DNA from: Roseburia sp.
Lineage (GTDB): Bacteria > Bacillota > Clostridia > Christensenellales > Pumilibacteraceae
Length of the DNA: 64,000 nucleotides
Assembly: GCA_023665905.1 (NCBI GenBank)
Contig: JAMPDA010000007.1
Location: forward strand, 1 to 64,000
Direction of reading: 5' to 3'
The notes below the pieces were generated by a model, which did not search any database, was not told the DNA's origin, and worked only from the letters and a program-made list of their open reading frames with translations. This document shows positions 52,289 through 61,466 of the stretch, in pieces. A program made the position numbers and the translations under genes. The first letter of the stretch is position 1. Each line of letters starts with the position of its first letter.

Positions 52289-53176
52289 ATGAAATATCTA
52301 TCGGTTGCGGAAACGGCGAAAAAATGGAATATATCCGAGCGGAGCGTTCGGAACTATTGCGCTTTGGGGAAAATCGACGGCGCGTTTTTGACGGGCAAGA
52401 CTTGGAACATTCCCGAAGACGCGCAAAAGCCCGACAGAGCGAATAAGAGTATCACTTCCACCGCGCTATCGGAAATACTTGTTGCGGAAAAACGCGCAAA
52501 ACTTTCGGGCGGCATATATCACAAGGTGCAAATCGAATTGACCTACAATTCCAACCATATAGAGGGAAGCCGCCTGACACACGACCAAACGCGCTATATT
52601 TTCGAAACGAACACGATAGGTATCAACGGCGGAGCGATAAAGGTGGACGATATTGTGGAAACCGCCAATCACTTTAAGTGTATCGACCTTATCATAGATA
52701 ACGCAAAAAAAACGATCACGGAAGAGTTCGTCAAAGAGCTGCACCGCACGCTGAAGAACGGAACGACGGACGCGCGGCAGGATTGGTTTGCCGTAGGCGA
52801 TTACAAAAGATTGCCGAACACCGTCGGCGACATGCCCACGGCTAAGCCCGAAGAAGTCGCCGGCAAGATGAAGGAATTGCTTTCGGTTTACAACGCGAAA
52901 ACGGAAAAGACATTGGACGACCTGTTGGAGTTCCATTATCGGTTTGAGTGTATACACCCTTTCCAAGACGGCAACGGGCGCATCGGGCGATTGCTTTTAT
53001 TTAAAGATTGCCTAAAGTACAACATCGTGCCGTTCATCATCGACGAGGAGCTGAAACTGTTCTATTATCGCGGATTGAAAGAATGGAAAACCGAGCGCGG
53101 ATATTTGCGCGACACTTGCCTTGCGGCGCAGGACAAGTTCAAGCTCTTTCTCGATTATTTCAGACTGCCGCATTGA
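52289..53176 (+). CDS. Fic-domain protein with N-terminal HTH, class II autoinhibited
   Basis: Start at ATG 52289 after GAGGT; 295 residues. The first 45 residues (YLSVAETAKKWNISERSVRNY) are a MerR/excisionase-like helix-turn-helix. The inhibitory motif SNHIEG (S88, E92) lies before the Fic core, the class II layout, and the active site reads HPFQDGNGRIGR (H223-R234), fully canonical. It should transfer AMP (or another moiety) to a protein after relief of inhibition. The operator-like palindrome upstream suggests self-regulation. Confidence 0.92.
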   Translation: MKYLSVAETAKKWNISERSVRNYCALGKIDGAFLTGKTWNIPEDAQKPDRANKSITSTALSEILVAEKRAKLSGGIYHKVQIELTYNSNHIEGSRLTHDQTRYIFETNTIGINGGAIKVDDIVETANHFKCIDLIIDNAKKTITEEFVKELHRTLKNGTTDARQDWFAVGDYKRLPNTVGDMPTAKPEEVAGKMKELLSVYNAKTEKTLDDLLEFHYRFECIHPFQDGNGRIGRLLLFKDCLKYNIVPFIIDEELKLFYYRGLKEWKTERGYLRDTCLAAQDKFKLFLDYFRLPH

Positions 53177-53253
53177 CCTAAAGCAAGACCGTTTTTTCGT
53201 CGCGACCGACCTCATTGCGGCGACCCGATTTTACACACGTCGATCTGTTTTCG

Positions 53254-53604
53254 CTACTCTTTTTTGACAAATTTTCTGTTTATGGTAGTAAACATTTGCA
53301 TAAGCTCGGGGTCGTAGTCAAGGACAAATTCTTTTACGTCGTCGGGCAATGATTTTATTTTGTCCGATACGGCCTTATCGTGCTCGTAAGCGGAAATATC
53401 GTGATAAAAAAATTCTTCGGGCGTACTGCCGCACACTTCGATTATACGCAACAGCACTTCAAGCGACGGCAAAAAGTCTTTTTTGCTCTCCAGCCTATTG
53501 ATATAATTGGGGTTCAACTCAAGCGCGACGGAAAGCGCTTTTTGCGTAAGCCTCGCCCGCGTTCTTATATATCCAATTCGGTTGATTATATCCGCCTTGT
53601 CCAT
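53254..53604 (-). CDS. XRE family regulator
   Basis: Start chosen at MDKADIINRIGYIRTRARLTQ (53604), about 116 residues; a GGGG site precedes it. The helix-turn-helix spans about 8-62 (LTQKALSVALELNPNYINRLE). The C-terminal helix (EFVLDYDPELMQMFTTINRKF) may dimerise. The gene is convergent with the Fic gene and divergent from the collagen-repeat lipoprotein, so either could be its target. Confidence 0.85.
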   Translation of the reverse strand: MDKADIINRIGYIRTRARLTQKALSVALELNPNYINRLESKKDFLPSLEVLLRIIEVCGSTPEEFFYHDISAYEHDKAVSDKIKSLPDDVKEFVLDYDPELMQMFTTINRKFVKKE

Positions 53605-53737
53605 ATCATGATTACCCCGCAACTTTTCTGCTTATAGTATAAATCAACCGCCGCACTTTATTGTTTGATGTAACTTGGTAAAACAGTGGTGCATGTTGTA
53701 CTTTACAAAATAAATACACATACAAATTGGTTTTTGC

Positions 53738-53766
53738 TTGACATTGCAGTGTTATATGTGTATAAT
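53738..53766 (+). promoter_or_regulatory. Consensus promoter of the 53802 lipoprotein
   Basis: TTGACA (53738), 17 bp, TATAAT (53761), both exact consensus; it lies 35 bp before the ATG. Confidence 0.85.
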
Positions 53767-53801
53767 AGGCGCATAAAACAGCAAACAGGGAGAAAATTAT
53801 C

Positions 53802-54689
53802 ATGTACAAAGCGATAAAAACCAAGTTGTATGTTGTACTCATTGCTTTGGTATGTTTAATTGCGGTGTTTCTTTGCGCTTGCTCGGGCGGCGCCGACGGA
53901 GCAAACGGGATCGACGGCACAAACGGCAAAAGCGCGTATGAGATTTGGTTAGACGCCGGTCACTCGGGCACGGAAACCGACTTTTTAGCGTGGTTAAAAG
54001 GCTCGGACGGCTCGGACGGCGATAACGGCAGTAAAGGCGATAAGGGCGATAAAGGAGATAAAGGCGAAACGGGCGCGCAAGGCGGCAACGGACAGAACGG
54101 TCAAAACGGCTTAAGCGCATACGAAATTTTTCTTACATACTACCCCTACTATACGGGCACGGAAGAACAATGGATAAACGGGCTTATAAACGGTGAATTG
54201 AAAGTTCATACGGTCACATTCAAGACGGAAGTCGCCGACGATATCGTAAAATACGTTTTTGACGGATATGCTCTTGCCGATATACCGGCAGTCCCCGAAA
54301 AAGAGGGTCAAACGAGCGCGGCATGGAGCGTTACCGATTTTTCGAGCATAACGCAAGACCTGGAAGTAAATGCCGTGTACGACATGCGAAAGTATGTTAC
54401 TTTCCATAACGAGTTCACCGACGACGAGGACACAGTCATCACAGTAAACTACGGCGACGCCATAACCGATATCCCTCAGATAACCGCAAAAGTCGGCAAC
54501 GACAGCCGCTGGTCTATAACCGATTTCAGTGAAATTAAAACGGACTTGACAGTCGAAGCGATCTACGAAACGCAAGGCTTGCAATTTACGCTCGTTTCGC
54601 GCAACGAATACAAGGTTGCCCGCGGCGACGATATGGATCGAAACACAAGCGAGCTGTTATCCCGTCTGAACACGACGGCAAAGCTGTGA
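53802..54689 (+). CDS. Collagen-repeat lipoprotein, N-terminal part of a frameshifted gene
   Basis: The 295-residue frame has the lipobox VFLCAC, a GANGIDGTNGKSAYEI module, collagen-like Gly-X-Y repeats (GDKGDKGDKGETGAQGG, about 65-100), a second AYEI/GTEEQW module and two InlB-like segments. It ends abruptly at a stop in the middle of an LRR-family linker. The same linker continues in the +2 frame as AVIPSEHDGKAVTV into the next feature, so one base is missing near 54651-54654. Together they encode a lipoprotein like the one at 50198. It may be a pseudogene, a slippage product or a sequence error. Confidence 0.75.
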   Translation: MYKAIKTKLYVVLIALVCLIAVFLCACSGGADGANGIDGTNGKSAYEIWLDAGHSGTETDFLAWLKGSDGSDGDNGSKGDKGDKGDKGETGAQGGNGQNGQNGLSAYEIFLTYYPYYTGTEEQWINGLINGELKVHTVTFKTEVADDIVKYVFDGYALADIPAVPEKEGQTSAAWSVTDFSSITQDLEVNAVYDMRKYVTFHNEFTDDEDTVITVNYGDAITDIPQITAKVGNDSRWSITDFSEIKTDLTVEAIYETQGLQFTLVSRNEYKVARGDDMDRNTSELLSRLNTTAKL

Positions 54690-55519
54690 CGGTGATAGAC
54701 AGTTACGCTTTTAATAACGTTATGAGTTCGGATTACTTGACTCCCACAAGCACCTGTATCGGCATTTATATTCCCGACAGCATAGTAGAGATACGTGAAT
54801 ACGCATTCCAACGCTGCGACGCCTTGACAGACATTAAAATACCGGACAGCGTCAAAACCATAGGCACAGGCGCCTTTAGTGGTTGCTATAGCTTGGAACA
54901 TATAGAGCTCGGAAACGGGCTTACGGACATCGGCGGCAGCACGTTCGCTCTTTGTTCTTCTTTACAGGATATAGAATTACCGAACAGCGTTGTGAATATG
55001 GCTATTTCCGCATTCAATTATTGCTATAATCTATCGACTCTGCGGATCCCGAGCAGTGTGCTGTCTATCGATAGCGACAACGTCTTCAACAATCAGTTCA
55101 GCGGGCAACGAATAGAAGTAGCCGCAGGCAACCCCAATTACTGCAGTATCGACGGGATCCTGTATAATAAATCGAAAACGGAAATTATCTGCGTGCCGGC
55201 GTACATTCAAGGCACGATCACAATACCCGAAAGCGTCACATCTATTAGCGAATACGCTTTTGGGGGGAGATCGAATATTACAGGCATAATATTACATAAA
55301 AACACAAGCATATCTCGTTACGCATTTAATGCATGCGACGAACTCAACACAATTTATTTCTACGGGAACGAAGCCGAATTCGATGCAATGAGTATCGATT
55401 ATGAGGGCAATGAGGCTATCCTCGCCGCCGACTTGTATTTCTACTCCCCGACTACGCCGGCAACAAGCGGCAATTATTGGCATTACGACACCGACGGCAA
55501 AACGCCCGTCGTGTGGTAA
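54686..55519 (+). CDS. BspA-like LRR domain, C-terminal part of the frameshifted lipoprotein
   Basis: The 277-residue frame (family sequence starts at about 54653) contains BspA-type LRR_5 repeats: ITDIKIPDSVKTIG-type units such as ALTDIKIPDSVKTIGTGAFSGC, and ends with YSPTTPATSGNYWHYDTDG, the tail also found at 52096. It lacks its own ribosome site and signal peptide, so alone it is unlikely to be exported. The frame break is described under the 53802 feature. Confidence 0.75.
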   Translation: MTVIDSYAFNNVMSSDYLTPTSTCIGIYIPDSIVEIREYAFQRCDALTDIKIPDSVKTIGTGAFSGCYSLEHIELGNGLTDIGGSTFALCSSLQDIELPNSVVNMAISAFNYCYNLSTLRIPSSVLSIDSDNVFNNQFSGQRIEVAAGNPNYCSIDGILYNKSKTEIICVPAYIQGTITIPESVTSISEYAFGGRSNITGIILHKNTSISRYAFNACDELNTIYFYGNEAEFDAMSIDYEGNEAILAADLYFYSPTTPATSGNYWHYDTDGKTPVVW

Positions 55520-55538
55520 AAAATTAAAGAGGTATCAT

Positions 55539-55784
55539 ATGGAAAAAGACAATAAACTTGAACAAGTTAAGGCTGCTTGCGCGGAATTTGTGCGAGAACA
55601 TATTAACGATACAAGAGAATTCAGTACGTGCGAAATAAGAGAAGCGATCGAAAGTAAGCTGGATTTCAAGTTAAATTATAAAGTATCCGATTTTGCGCAA
55701 GATGAATGTAATAAGCCATATAGCAAGAATAACGGCGAATATTTTGTACGAACACGGCACGGTTATTATATAGTTAAAAAATAA
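55539..55784 (+). CDS. Small hypothetical protein
   Basis: The 81-residue protein starts at ATG 55539 after AGAGGT, 19 bp after the LRR gene. It is mostly charged and helical (EQVKAACAEFVREHINDTREF) with a C-terminal strand (GEYFVRTRHGYYIVKK). The pattern looks like a small winged-helix or nuclease-associated protein, but I do not recognise it. Codon use is AT-rich. Possibly co-transcribed with the lipoprotein. Confidence 0.55.
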   Translation: MEKDNKLEQVKAACAEFVREHINDTREFSTCEIREAIESKLDFKLNYKVSDFAQDECNKPYSKNNGEYFVRTRHGYYIVKK

Positions 55785-55939
55785 TTAACCGCTATATGTG
55801 TTGCCACATGTTTTAGCCGTTATCTCGATTATATAATAACATGGCCTGTCAGACGGCGTTTTAGTGTGTCAAAATACGTGAGCGCCGCCCGCTCTCGTTA
55901 TTCTTAATATTTATTCCCCGCGAGTATCTCAGTCGTACT

Positions 55940-56337
55940 TTCGCTCGGCGCGTCGAATCCGAAACAATCTCCACGAAAAAACATATAGCCAAAAGGCAGA
56001 GAAGGGTTGCAGATTGTGCACTTTTAAGTGCGAGCGCGCAGGGAGTGTACATAGACGTACATGACCAAGCGCGAGACACGTAAAAAGGGCGCAAGATGCG
56101 CCCTTATATGCCTTTTGGAGCTGTTACCGGGATTGCCGCGAATTCGCGGCGGACTTTGCGCTTTCGCGCAAGCGTCTAGCGAACTCGCGCCGAACGTCTT
56201 ATCCCCATATTATGCGCTATATCTTTTTTCGGGCTCTATCTCAATCAGGCTTTCGCTCGGCGCGTCGAATCCGAAACAAACTCCACGAAAAGACGCACCC
56301 GTTGGGTGCGTCTTTTCGTGGAGCTGTTACCGGGATT
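55940..56337. repeat. Duplicated tRNA-Thr 3' flank
   Basis: TTCGCTCGGCGCGTCGAATC and the following CGAAACAA occur at 55940 and 56252, both followed by CTCCACGAAAA. TGGAGCTGTTACCGGGATT, the 3' end of the tRNA-Thr gene, occurs at 56116-56134 and 56319-56337. The block 3' of the tRNA is thus duplicated with different hairpins in each copy, as left by integration at a tRNA 3' end. No gene is seen from 55785 to 56318. Confidence 0.75.
56281..56323 (-). terminator. Terminator hairpin overlapping the tRNA-Thr 3' end
   Basis: Perfect 20-bp arms: CTCCACGAAAAGACGCACCC at 56281-56300 and its exact inverse at 56304-56323, with a GTT loop. The 3' arm includes the tRNA CCA end. Confidence 0.75.
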
Positions 56338-56394
56338 CGAACCCGGGACCTCGTCCTTACCAAGGACGTGCTCTACCGACTGAGCCATAACAGC
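56319..56394 (-). tRNA. tRNA-Thr (GGT)
   Basis: Minus strand GCTGTTA pairs with TAACAGC; D arm GCTC/GAGC; anticodon loop TTGGTAA (anticodon GGT); T arm CCGGGTTCGAATCCCGG; discriminator T and encoded CCA. 76 nt. Confidence 0.96.
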
Positions 56395-56519
56395 ATATCA
56401 CTCATAAAGTATACTATAGCGCGTGCTCTTTGTCAATCTTTTTTAGCGCGTTGATAAAATTTTTCGCGCACGCAAAACGGCGGCGTGTATGTGACGCGCC
56501 GCCGCCGTTTTAAGCGATC

Positions 56520-59500
56520 TTACCAAACGATTATGCTGTCGATATTAGCAGTGCCGCTCGTGCAACGTATCTGCACGGTGTGCGTTTTTTCGTCGGACAA
56601 CTCGGACGACACGTACACGACGTCCACGCCGCTGCCGTCGAGGGATACGGTATCGACTTGGCGGCCGTCGATGTATACTGTAAAGCTGCCGTAGCCGGAG
56701 CCGCGCATAGACTTTATCGCAACATGCGTGCCCGTGAACTCGAACTCGGCTGTCGCCTTGTTTTTGCCGCACAGAATGTGCCCGAACGTGCACAGCCCGG
56801 GCTCGACGCTCCAAGAACCCTTATACGTTATCGACGCGTCGTCGGGCGATATTTGCTTTCCGCCGTGCAGGCTTATGGCGTTATAGAACTCTATCTTGTC
56901 GAGCGCTATGTACTTATATGCCGCCGTCGAGTGGGTGTCGCTCACTTCCACCTTGTAATATCTGAAAGTGTGCATGCCGTCGAAGTCCACGGTGACGCGC
57001 TGATTGGAAACGACGGAAGTCGTCGCCTCGGCGACGAGCTCCCACTCGCCCGTGCCGTCGCCTATCCACACCTTGTACGCCTTGGGCAGATAAGTTTTTG
57101 CATTGTTGTTATACTTGGTGCCGAAGAACACGAGGCGGTTTGCCGTTATCTCGTTCTCCAGCTCGACCTCTACTACAAACGGCGTTTCGGTGACGTGGTA
57201 TTTGGAATTATGGATATACGTCGTTTCGTCGTCGTCGAAGATATTTTCTATCTTGTAGGTGTCCGTGCTGTCCCAGGGCGTGTACTGACTGAACAGCGGC
57301 GTTTGCTTGACGGCTATGGGCTCGGCATTGTCGTAGTCGTACGAATACTCCCTCAAGTAGAAGTATTCCGACTCGAAAGATCCCGTGGACGGCTCGTAAT
57401 CCACCCTGTACGCCGACGTGACAATGAGCGTCTTAACGGTAGCCGTCGGCGGCACGTAGTCCTCCGTATCCTCGTCTTCGTCGATAGTGCCGCCGGGCAC
57501 CTCGAACTTGCCCATACCGAGGTCGGCGTAGCTCCTGCCCTTGGACGACGCGTCGGCGTCGAGCAACGCTTTATTGTTGAGCGTCACTATTTTAAAGTAC
57601 ACCCAATCGTCCTTATTGAGCTCGTAGTCGGTGTAATACTTACAGCCGAGCGGGATATTGTCGGTGACGTTGTGGGTCGCCACATAGCTCTTTACGTTCG
57701 CCGCGAGCGCGTACGTCCTACCGTTGTCGAGCGAGATATAGAGGTTGGAGTACGTCGCGCGAAGGTCGAACCTGTACTTGGCGGTTTCCGTTATCAAGAT
57801 CTTGCCGCTGAGCTCGGTCACGGTGTTGTCCGCGGGGAACCATACCTGCGCGTTGCCGTTCATGTTTTTGGACGGGTAGTTCACATAACTGCGAGTTACG
57901 TCCGCATATCCCTCGTAGTTATCCGCATACGCCTGCTCGACGGTCGTGTATATAGTGTCGGCGGTATAGGTGTACGTCACCTGATCGATCTGATTGGGCT
58001 TGCCTATCTTCGGCTGAAATTCCAATACGAGCTCGACATCTTCGACGTCGAATGCGTTGTCCGTCTTGTTGATTTCCAGCGTCACGTAAATCTTGCCCGA
58101 CCTGTTGCTGCCGTCGGGTGTATAAGTGTAAATATTGTCCGCTTTCTTCGTGACAGCGCCGTACTCGGGCTCGAACACGCTCTTTACCCTGTACGTGAAC
58201 CCGTCTGGAACGACAAGGCTACCTGCGACCGTTTTGCCGTCTATATCGTGATTTATGCCGTACTCGAGGAAGTTGAAGTCGAAGTCTACGCCTTGCTCGA
58301 TCACGTACGGGCGCATTGTCGTTATCTCGTGCGTGTCGTCGCCGACGGCAAAGCGCCTGCCGGTCTGGTATGTGGACGCAACGGGAACGAACATGGGGTA
58401 CGCCTTTTGCTCGTCTGTCAGCGCGGTATCGGACACGGCATGCCCGAGCATGGACTGAACGTAGTATGTAAAGTTATGGCCGGTCGCTTCGGAACACGCC
58501 GCCGCCCACTTATCCACGGTCTGCGAGCGCGACGTCTGCGCCGTCTTGATAAAAAGGTCCTGACCGAAGCTGTGCAGCACCGTGGCGTACGCCGCAAGCC
58601 CTTTTGTGCCGTTCTCGAACTTGCCTGCCGTTATTTGGTCGAGCGCAAAGCTCGCGCTCGTGTATCTGTTCCAGCCGCCCATGCCGTCGCCGCTTGCGCC
58701 GACCTTGCGCGCCGAGGATATATCGGTGAACAGACTGTACTCGACAAGTGACAGCGCGTTGTTGGTGACCTCGCCGCCGTCGCCCATTCCCCAGCCCTGA
58801 AAGTTGTGGTTGTACTCGTGCATGTTCCCCCAAGAGCCTGACGTGACGAACGAGTCGTAATTGAGCGAGCCGCTCATCCAGCCCATCGGGCAGTTGACGG
58901 AGCTCCTTCCTGGGAAAGCGACCGCCGCGCCGGCTGCGACGAACGGGTCGTACAGGAACACCACGCCCTGACTGCTTATGCGCGTGGAAACGAGGGCTAT
59001 CTTATCCCACATTATCGCCGCGCTGTAGATATCGTCGTAACTGAGCTGCGCCGCGTACTGCTTGGGACCGGAATGTAAAACGCCGTATTCCCACACCTCG
59101 AGATCGAAGTACGGAGCGGAGGACTTGGAGTTTTCCGCGAACTCCTCGGGCGACGTGTAGCCCAAGATGAAATGCGAATATCTGACCGCTCCCGAGATCG
59201 TGACCGTAAATTGAACATTGGTGTTGGATATGTATATCGGACCGCCCAAGAACGAGCCGATGTACGCCGTATATACGCCGTCCTCGAGGACAGCCCTATT
59301 CGCATTCACTATCAGGGTGTTCAGTACGTGCGGCATGCGGTTCATCTGGTTCTTTGTCGCCCAAATGTTGTTCGCCTGACCGTTATACAGCGCCTGACCT
59401 ATGTAGAACTTGAGCTCGCCGACGGCGGCAAGGTCCGCTTCGCTTATCTGCACTTTTACGACCTCGCCGGCGGGCGCGTAAAGTCCCGTGACGCTGTAGC

Positions 59501-60551
59501 TTCTGTAGCCGCGCGGTTTGATAGTGAGCCGCTTGACTACGGCGGGCTCGTCGTCGGACACGTCGCCCAAATACATGCCGACCGCGCCGGTGTGCTTGTA
59601 AAGCCGCCTGCCCGTCGGCACGAGATTGTTACAAAGGTTCCCGTCGGCGTCTATGCTGTTATATCCGCCGCCGCCGGCGTTCGCCGTGTCGGAGGACGTG
59701 AGATAGCTCGACTCGCCTATTATCGCATTGCGGAGCGCCACTTTGTCGCTGTCCGTACCCATCGCCGCGTTCAAAGTATAGCCGTACGTGGGATAGCCTA
59801 CGGACGACCTGCCCTCGTTCTCCGTCGTCGCGGGGATCTTGCGCTCCACCGTGTCCAAATATTCCGCGGCGTAGCCGACCTTGGTCGTAGTGGAGTACGT
59901 ATTTTTGAATACGTCGGTCGGAAGCGCATTTTTCTTGCGCACGTGCAAAACTATCACCACCGTCACGATGATCGCGACGCACAAAAGAATCACCGCGCAC
60001 GTTATTATTACGGCTTTCTTTTTTACGTTTCCGTCCGCCTCTGCGGCTGCTCCGCCGCGCGCTTTCGTAGCACCGGACGAAGACCTCGCGTTCTTGTCTT
60101 TATTCCGAGCCGCGCGCTTTACGTCGGTATCGGCGGCGACCGCCGCACGCTCCGCACGCGCGTTAGAAGAAGACCGCGAAGAAGCCGCCCTTTGCTCCGC
60201 CGCGCTCTGCCGCGTCGTGGCAGTCCGCGTCGATGCAGGCGTCGCCGTTCTCGACGTCGCCGTCGTAGATTTTGCCGCAGGGGTTGCGGTCTGACGCGTA
60301 GCTGCTGTGCGCTGTGTAGATTGCGCGCTCTTTTGCTCCGCCGCGCTCTGCCGCGTCGTTGCAGTCCGCGTCGAAGCAGACGTCGTAGACTTTGCCGTCG
60401 GCGTTGCGCTCTGTCGCGTCGATGCAGGCGTAGCCGTCCTTGACGTCGCCGTCGTAGACTTTGCCGACGGCGTCGCGGTCTGACGCGTCGATGCAGGCGT
60501 CGCCGTCCTTGACGTCGGCGTGCGACTGTTCGAAGTCGATTTGTTGTCCAA
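56520..60551 (-). CDS. Membrane-anchored M60 (enhancin-like) metalloprotease
   Basis: TTG start behind GGAGG; 1343 residues. Residues 1-175 are low-complexity Ser/Thr/Ala/Arg with repeated TATPASTR and AKSTT units. A single membrane segment follows (about 178-203, IITCAVILLCVAIIVTVVIVL), giving a type II topology with the bulk outside. The M60 domain has HEYNHNFQGWGMGDGGEVTNN: HExxH and the third ligand Glu. The C-terminal third holds an F5/8 type C (CBM32-like) domain (about 1110-1235) and a last beta-sandwich. M60 enzymes cut mucin glycoproteins, so this is likely a host-glycan-targeted protease of a gut bacterium. Confidence 0.9.
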   Translation of the reverse strand: MDNKSTSNSRTPTSRTATPASTRQTATPSAKSTTATSRTATPASTRQSATPTAKSTTSASTRTATTRQSAAEQKSAQSTQRTAATRQTATPAAKSTTATSRTATPASTRTATTRQSAAEQRAASSRSSSNARAERAAVAADTDVKRAARNKDKNARSSSGATKARGGAAAEADGNVKKKAVIITCAVILLCVAIIVTVVIVLHVRKKNALPTDVFKNTYSTTTKVGYAAEYLDTVERKIPATTENEGRSSVGYPTYGYTLNAAMGTDSDKVALRNAIIGESSYLTSSDTANAGGGGYNSIDADGNLCNNLVPTGRRLYKHTGAVGMYLGDVSDDEPAVVKRLTIKPRGYRSYSVTGLYAPAGEVVKVQISEADLAAVGELKFYIGQALYNGQANNIWATKNQMNRMPHVLNTLIVNANRAVLEDGVYTAYIGSFLGGPIYISNTNVQFTVTISGAVRYSHFILGYTSPEEFAENSKSSAPYFDLEVWEYGVLHSGPKQYAAQLSYDDIYSAAIMWDKIALVSTRISSQGVVFLYDPFVAAGAAVAFPGRSSVNCPMGWMSGSLNYDSFVTSGSWGNMHEYNHNFQGWGMGDGGEVTNNALSLVEYSLFTDISSARKVGASGDGMGGWNRYTSASFALDQITAGKFENGTKGLAAYATVLHSFGQDLFIKTAQTSRSQTVDKWAAACSEATGHNFTYYVQSMLGHAVSDTALTDEQKAYPMFVPVASTYQTGRRFAVGDDTHEITTMRPYVIEQGVDFDFNFLEYGINHDIDGKTVAGSLVVPDGFTYRVKSVFEPEYGAVTKKADNIYTYTPDGSNRSGKIYVTLEINKTDNAFDVEDVELVLEFQPKIGKPNQIDQVTYTYTADTIYTTVEQAYADNYEGYADVTRSYVNYPSKNMNGNAQVWFPADNTVTELSGKILITETAKYRFDLRATYSNLYISLDNGRTYALAANVKSYVATHNVTDNIPLGCKYYTDYELNKDDWVYFKIVTLNNKALLDADASSKGRSYADLGMGKFEVPGGTIDEDEDTEDYVPPTATVKTLIVTSAYRVDYEPSTGSFESEYFYLREYSYDYDNAEPIAVKQTPLFSQYTPWDSTDTYKIENIFDDDETTYIHNSKYHVTETPFVVEVELENEITANRLVFFGTKYNNNAKTYLPKAYKVWIGDGTGEWELVAEATTSVVSNQRVTVDFDGMHTFRYYKVEVSDTHSTAAYKYIALDKIEFYNAISLHGGKQISPDDASITYKGSWSVEPGLCTFGHILCGKNKATAEFEFTGTHVAIKSMRGSGYGSFTVYIDGRQVDTVSLDGSGVDVVYVSSELSDEKTHTVQIRCTSGTANIDSIIVW

Positions 60552-60647
60552 TATAGCCTCCGAAAGGTGTAATACGTGTTTATCGCCGCGCTCGGCGGCG
60601 GGTCATCTGCGGCGGTGCGGCACAAGCCGTACGCACGCGCTCCGATT

Positions 60648-61463
60648 TTACTGTATTCTTTTCTTGAGCGCCGACAGATTTTTGATCGGCGTAAACGTAT
60701 CGCGATTGCGGTTGAGCATTTCCTCCGCCAAGTTCTTGTACGCTATGCCGCCGGCGGACGTCGGGTCGAACTGGCTTATCGGCATGCCGAACGACGGAGC
60801 TTCGGCGAGCCGAACGCTGCGCGGAATACGCGTCCCGAACGCTTTTTTACCGAAGTAGTGCGTAATTTCTTCCGCGACCGAGTTGACGAGATTGGTGCGC
60901 GAGTTGTACATGGTGACGACCACGCCTTCTATCTCAAGTGTGGGGTTGAGTATCTTTTTCGCGAGCTTTATGGTGTTCATGAGCTGGCTCAAGCCCTCGA
61001 GCGCAAAGTATTCGCCCTGCATGGGAACGAGTATGGAGTTCGCCGCCGTGAGCGCGTTGAGCGTCAAAAGCCCTATCGACGGCGGACAGTCGATAAATAT
61101 GTAGTCGTAGTTGTTCTTTATAGGCGCAATGGCGCGCTTGAGCGAGCTTTCGCGCCTGTCGAGGCTGACGAGCTCCACTTCCGCGCCGGCAAGGTCTATG
61201 TTGGACGGGATTATATCCAAGCCGTCCACGCCCGTCGGGAGTATCGCGTCCTTTGCTTCGCAGTCGCCCACTATCAGGCTGTACACGGAATCCTTGACCT
61301 TGTGCTTTTCTATCCCGAGACCGCTCGACGCGTTGCCCTGCGGATCGTTGTCGATAATGAGCACGCGCTTGCCGAACGCGGCAAAATACGCCGCCAGATT
61401 GACGCATGTCGTCGTCTTGCCGACGCCGCCCTTTTGATTTGCTATCGCTATGGTTTTTGCCAT
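60648..61463 (-). CDS. soj: ParA/Soj family ATPase
   Basis: The 271-residue protein has the deviant Walker A KGGVGKTTTCVNLAA, IDNDPQGNASSGLG and IDCPPSIGLLT, all typical of chromosomal Soj/ParA. It would move parS-ParB complexes and regulate replication. No parB follows it; the downstream gene is the M60 protease. ParB may be elsewhere. Confidence 0.92.
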   Translation of the reverse strand: MAKTIAIANQKGGVGKTTTCVNLAAYFAAFGKRVLIIDNDPQGNASSGLGIEKHKVKDSVYSLIVGDCEAKDAILPTGVDGLDIIPSNIDLAGAEVELVSLDRRESSLKRAIAPIKNNYDYIFIDCPPSIGLLTLNALTAANSILVPMQGEYFALEGLSQLMNTIKLAKKILNPTLEIEGVVVTMYNSRTNLVNSVAEEITHYFGKKAFGTRIPRSVRLAEAPSFGMPISQFDPTSAGGIAYKNLAEEMLNRNRDTFTPIKNLSALKKRIQ

Positions 61464-61466
61464 GAA

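Noticed and set aside
55785-56115. A small gene in the gap before tRNA-Thr
   Set aside because: Frames there have no ribosome site and consist of duplicated flank and hairpins.
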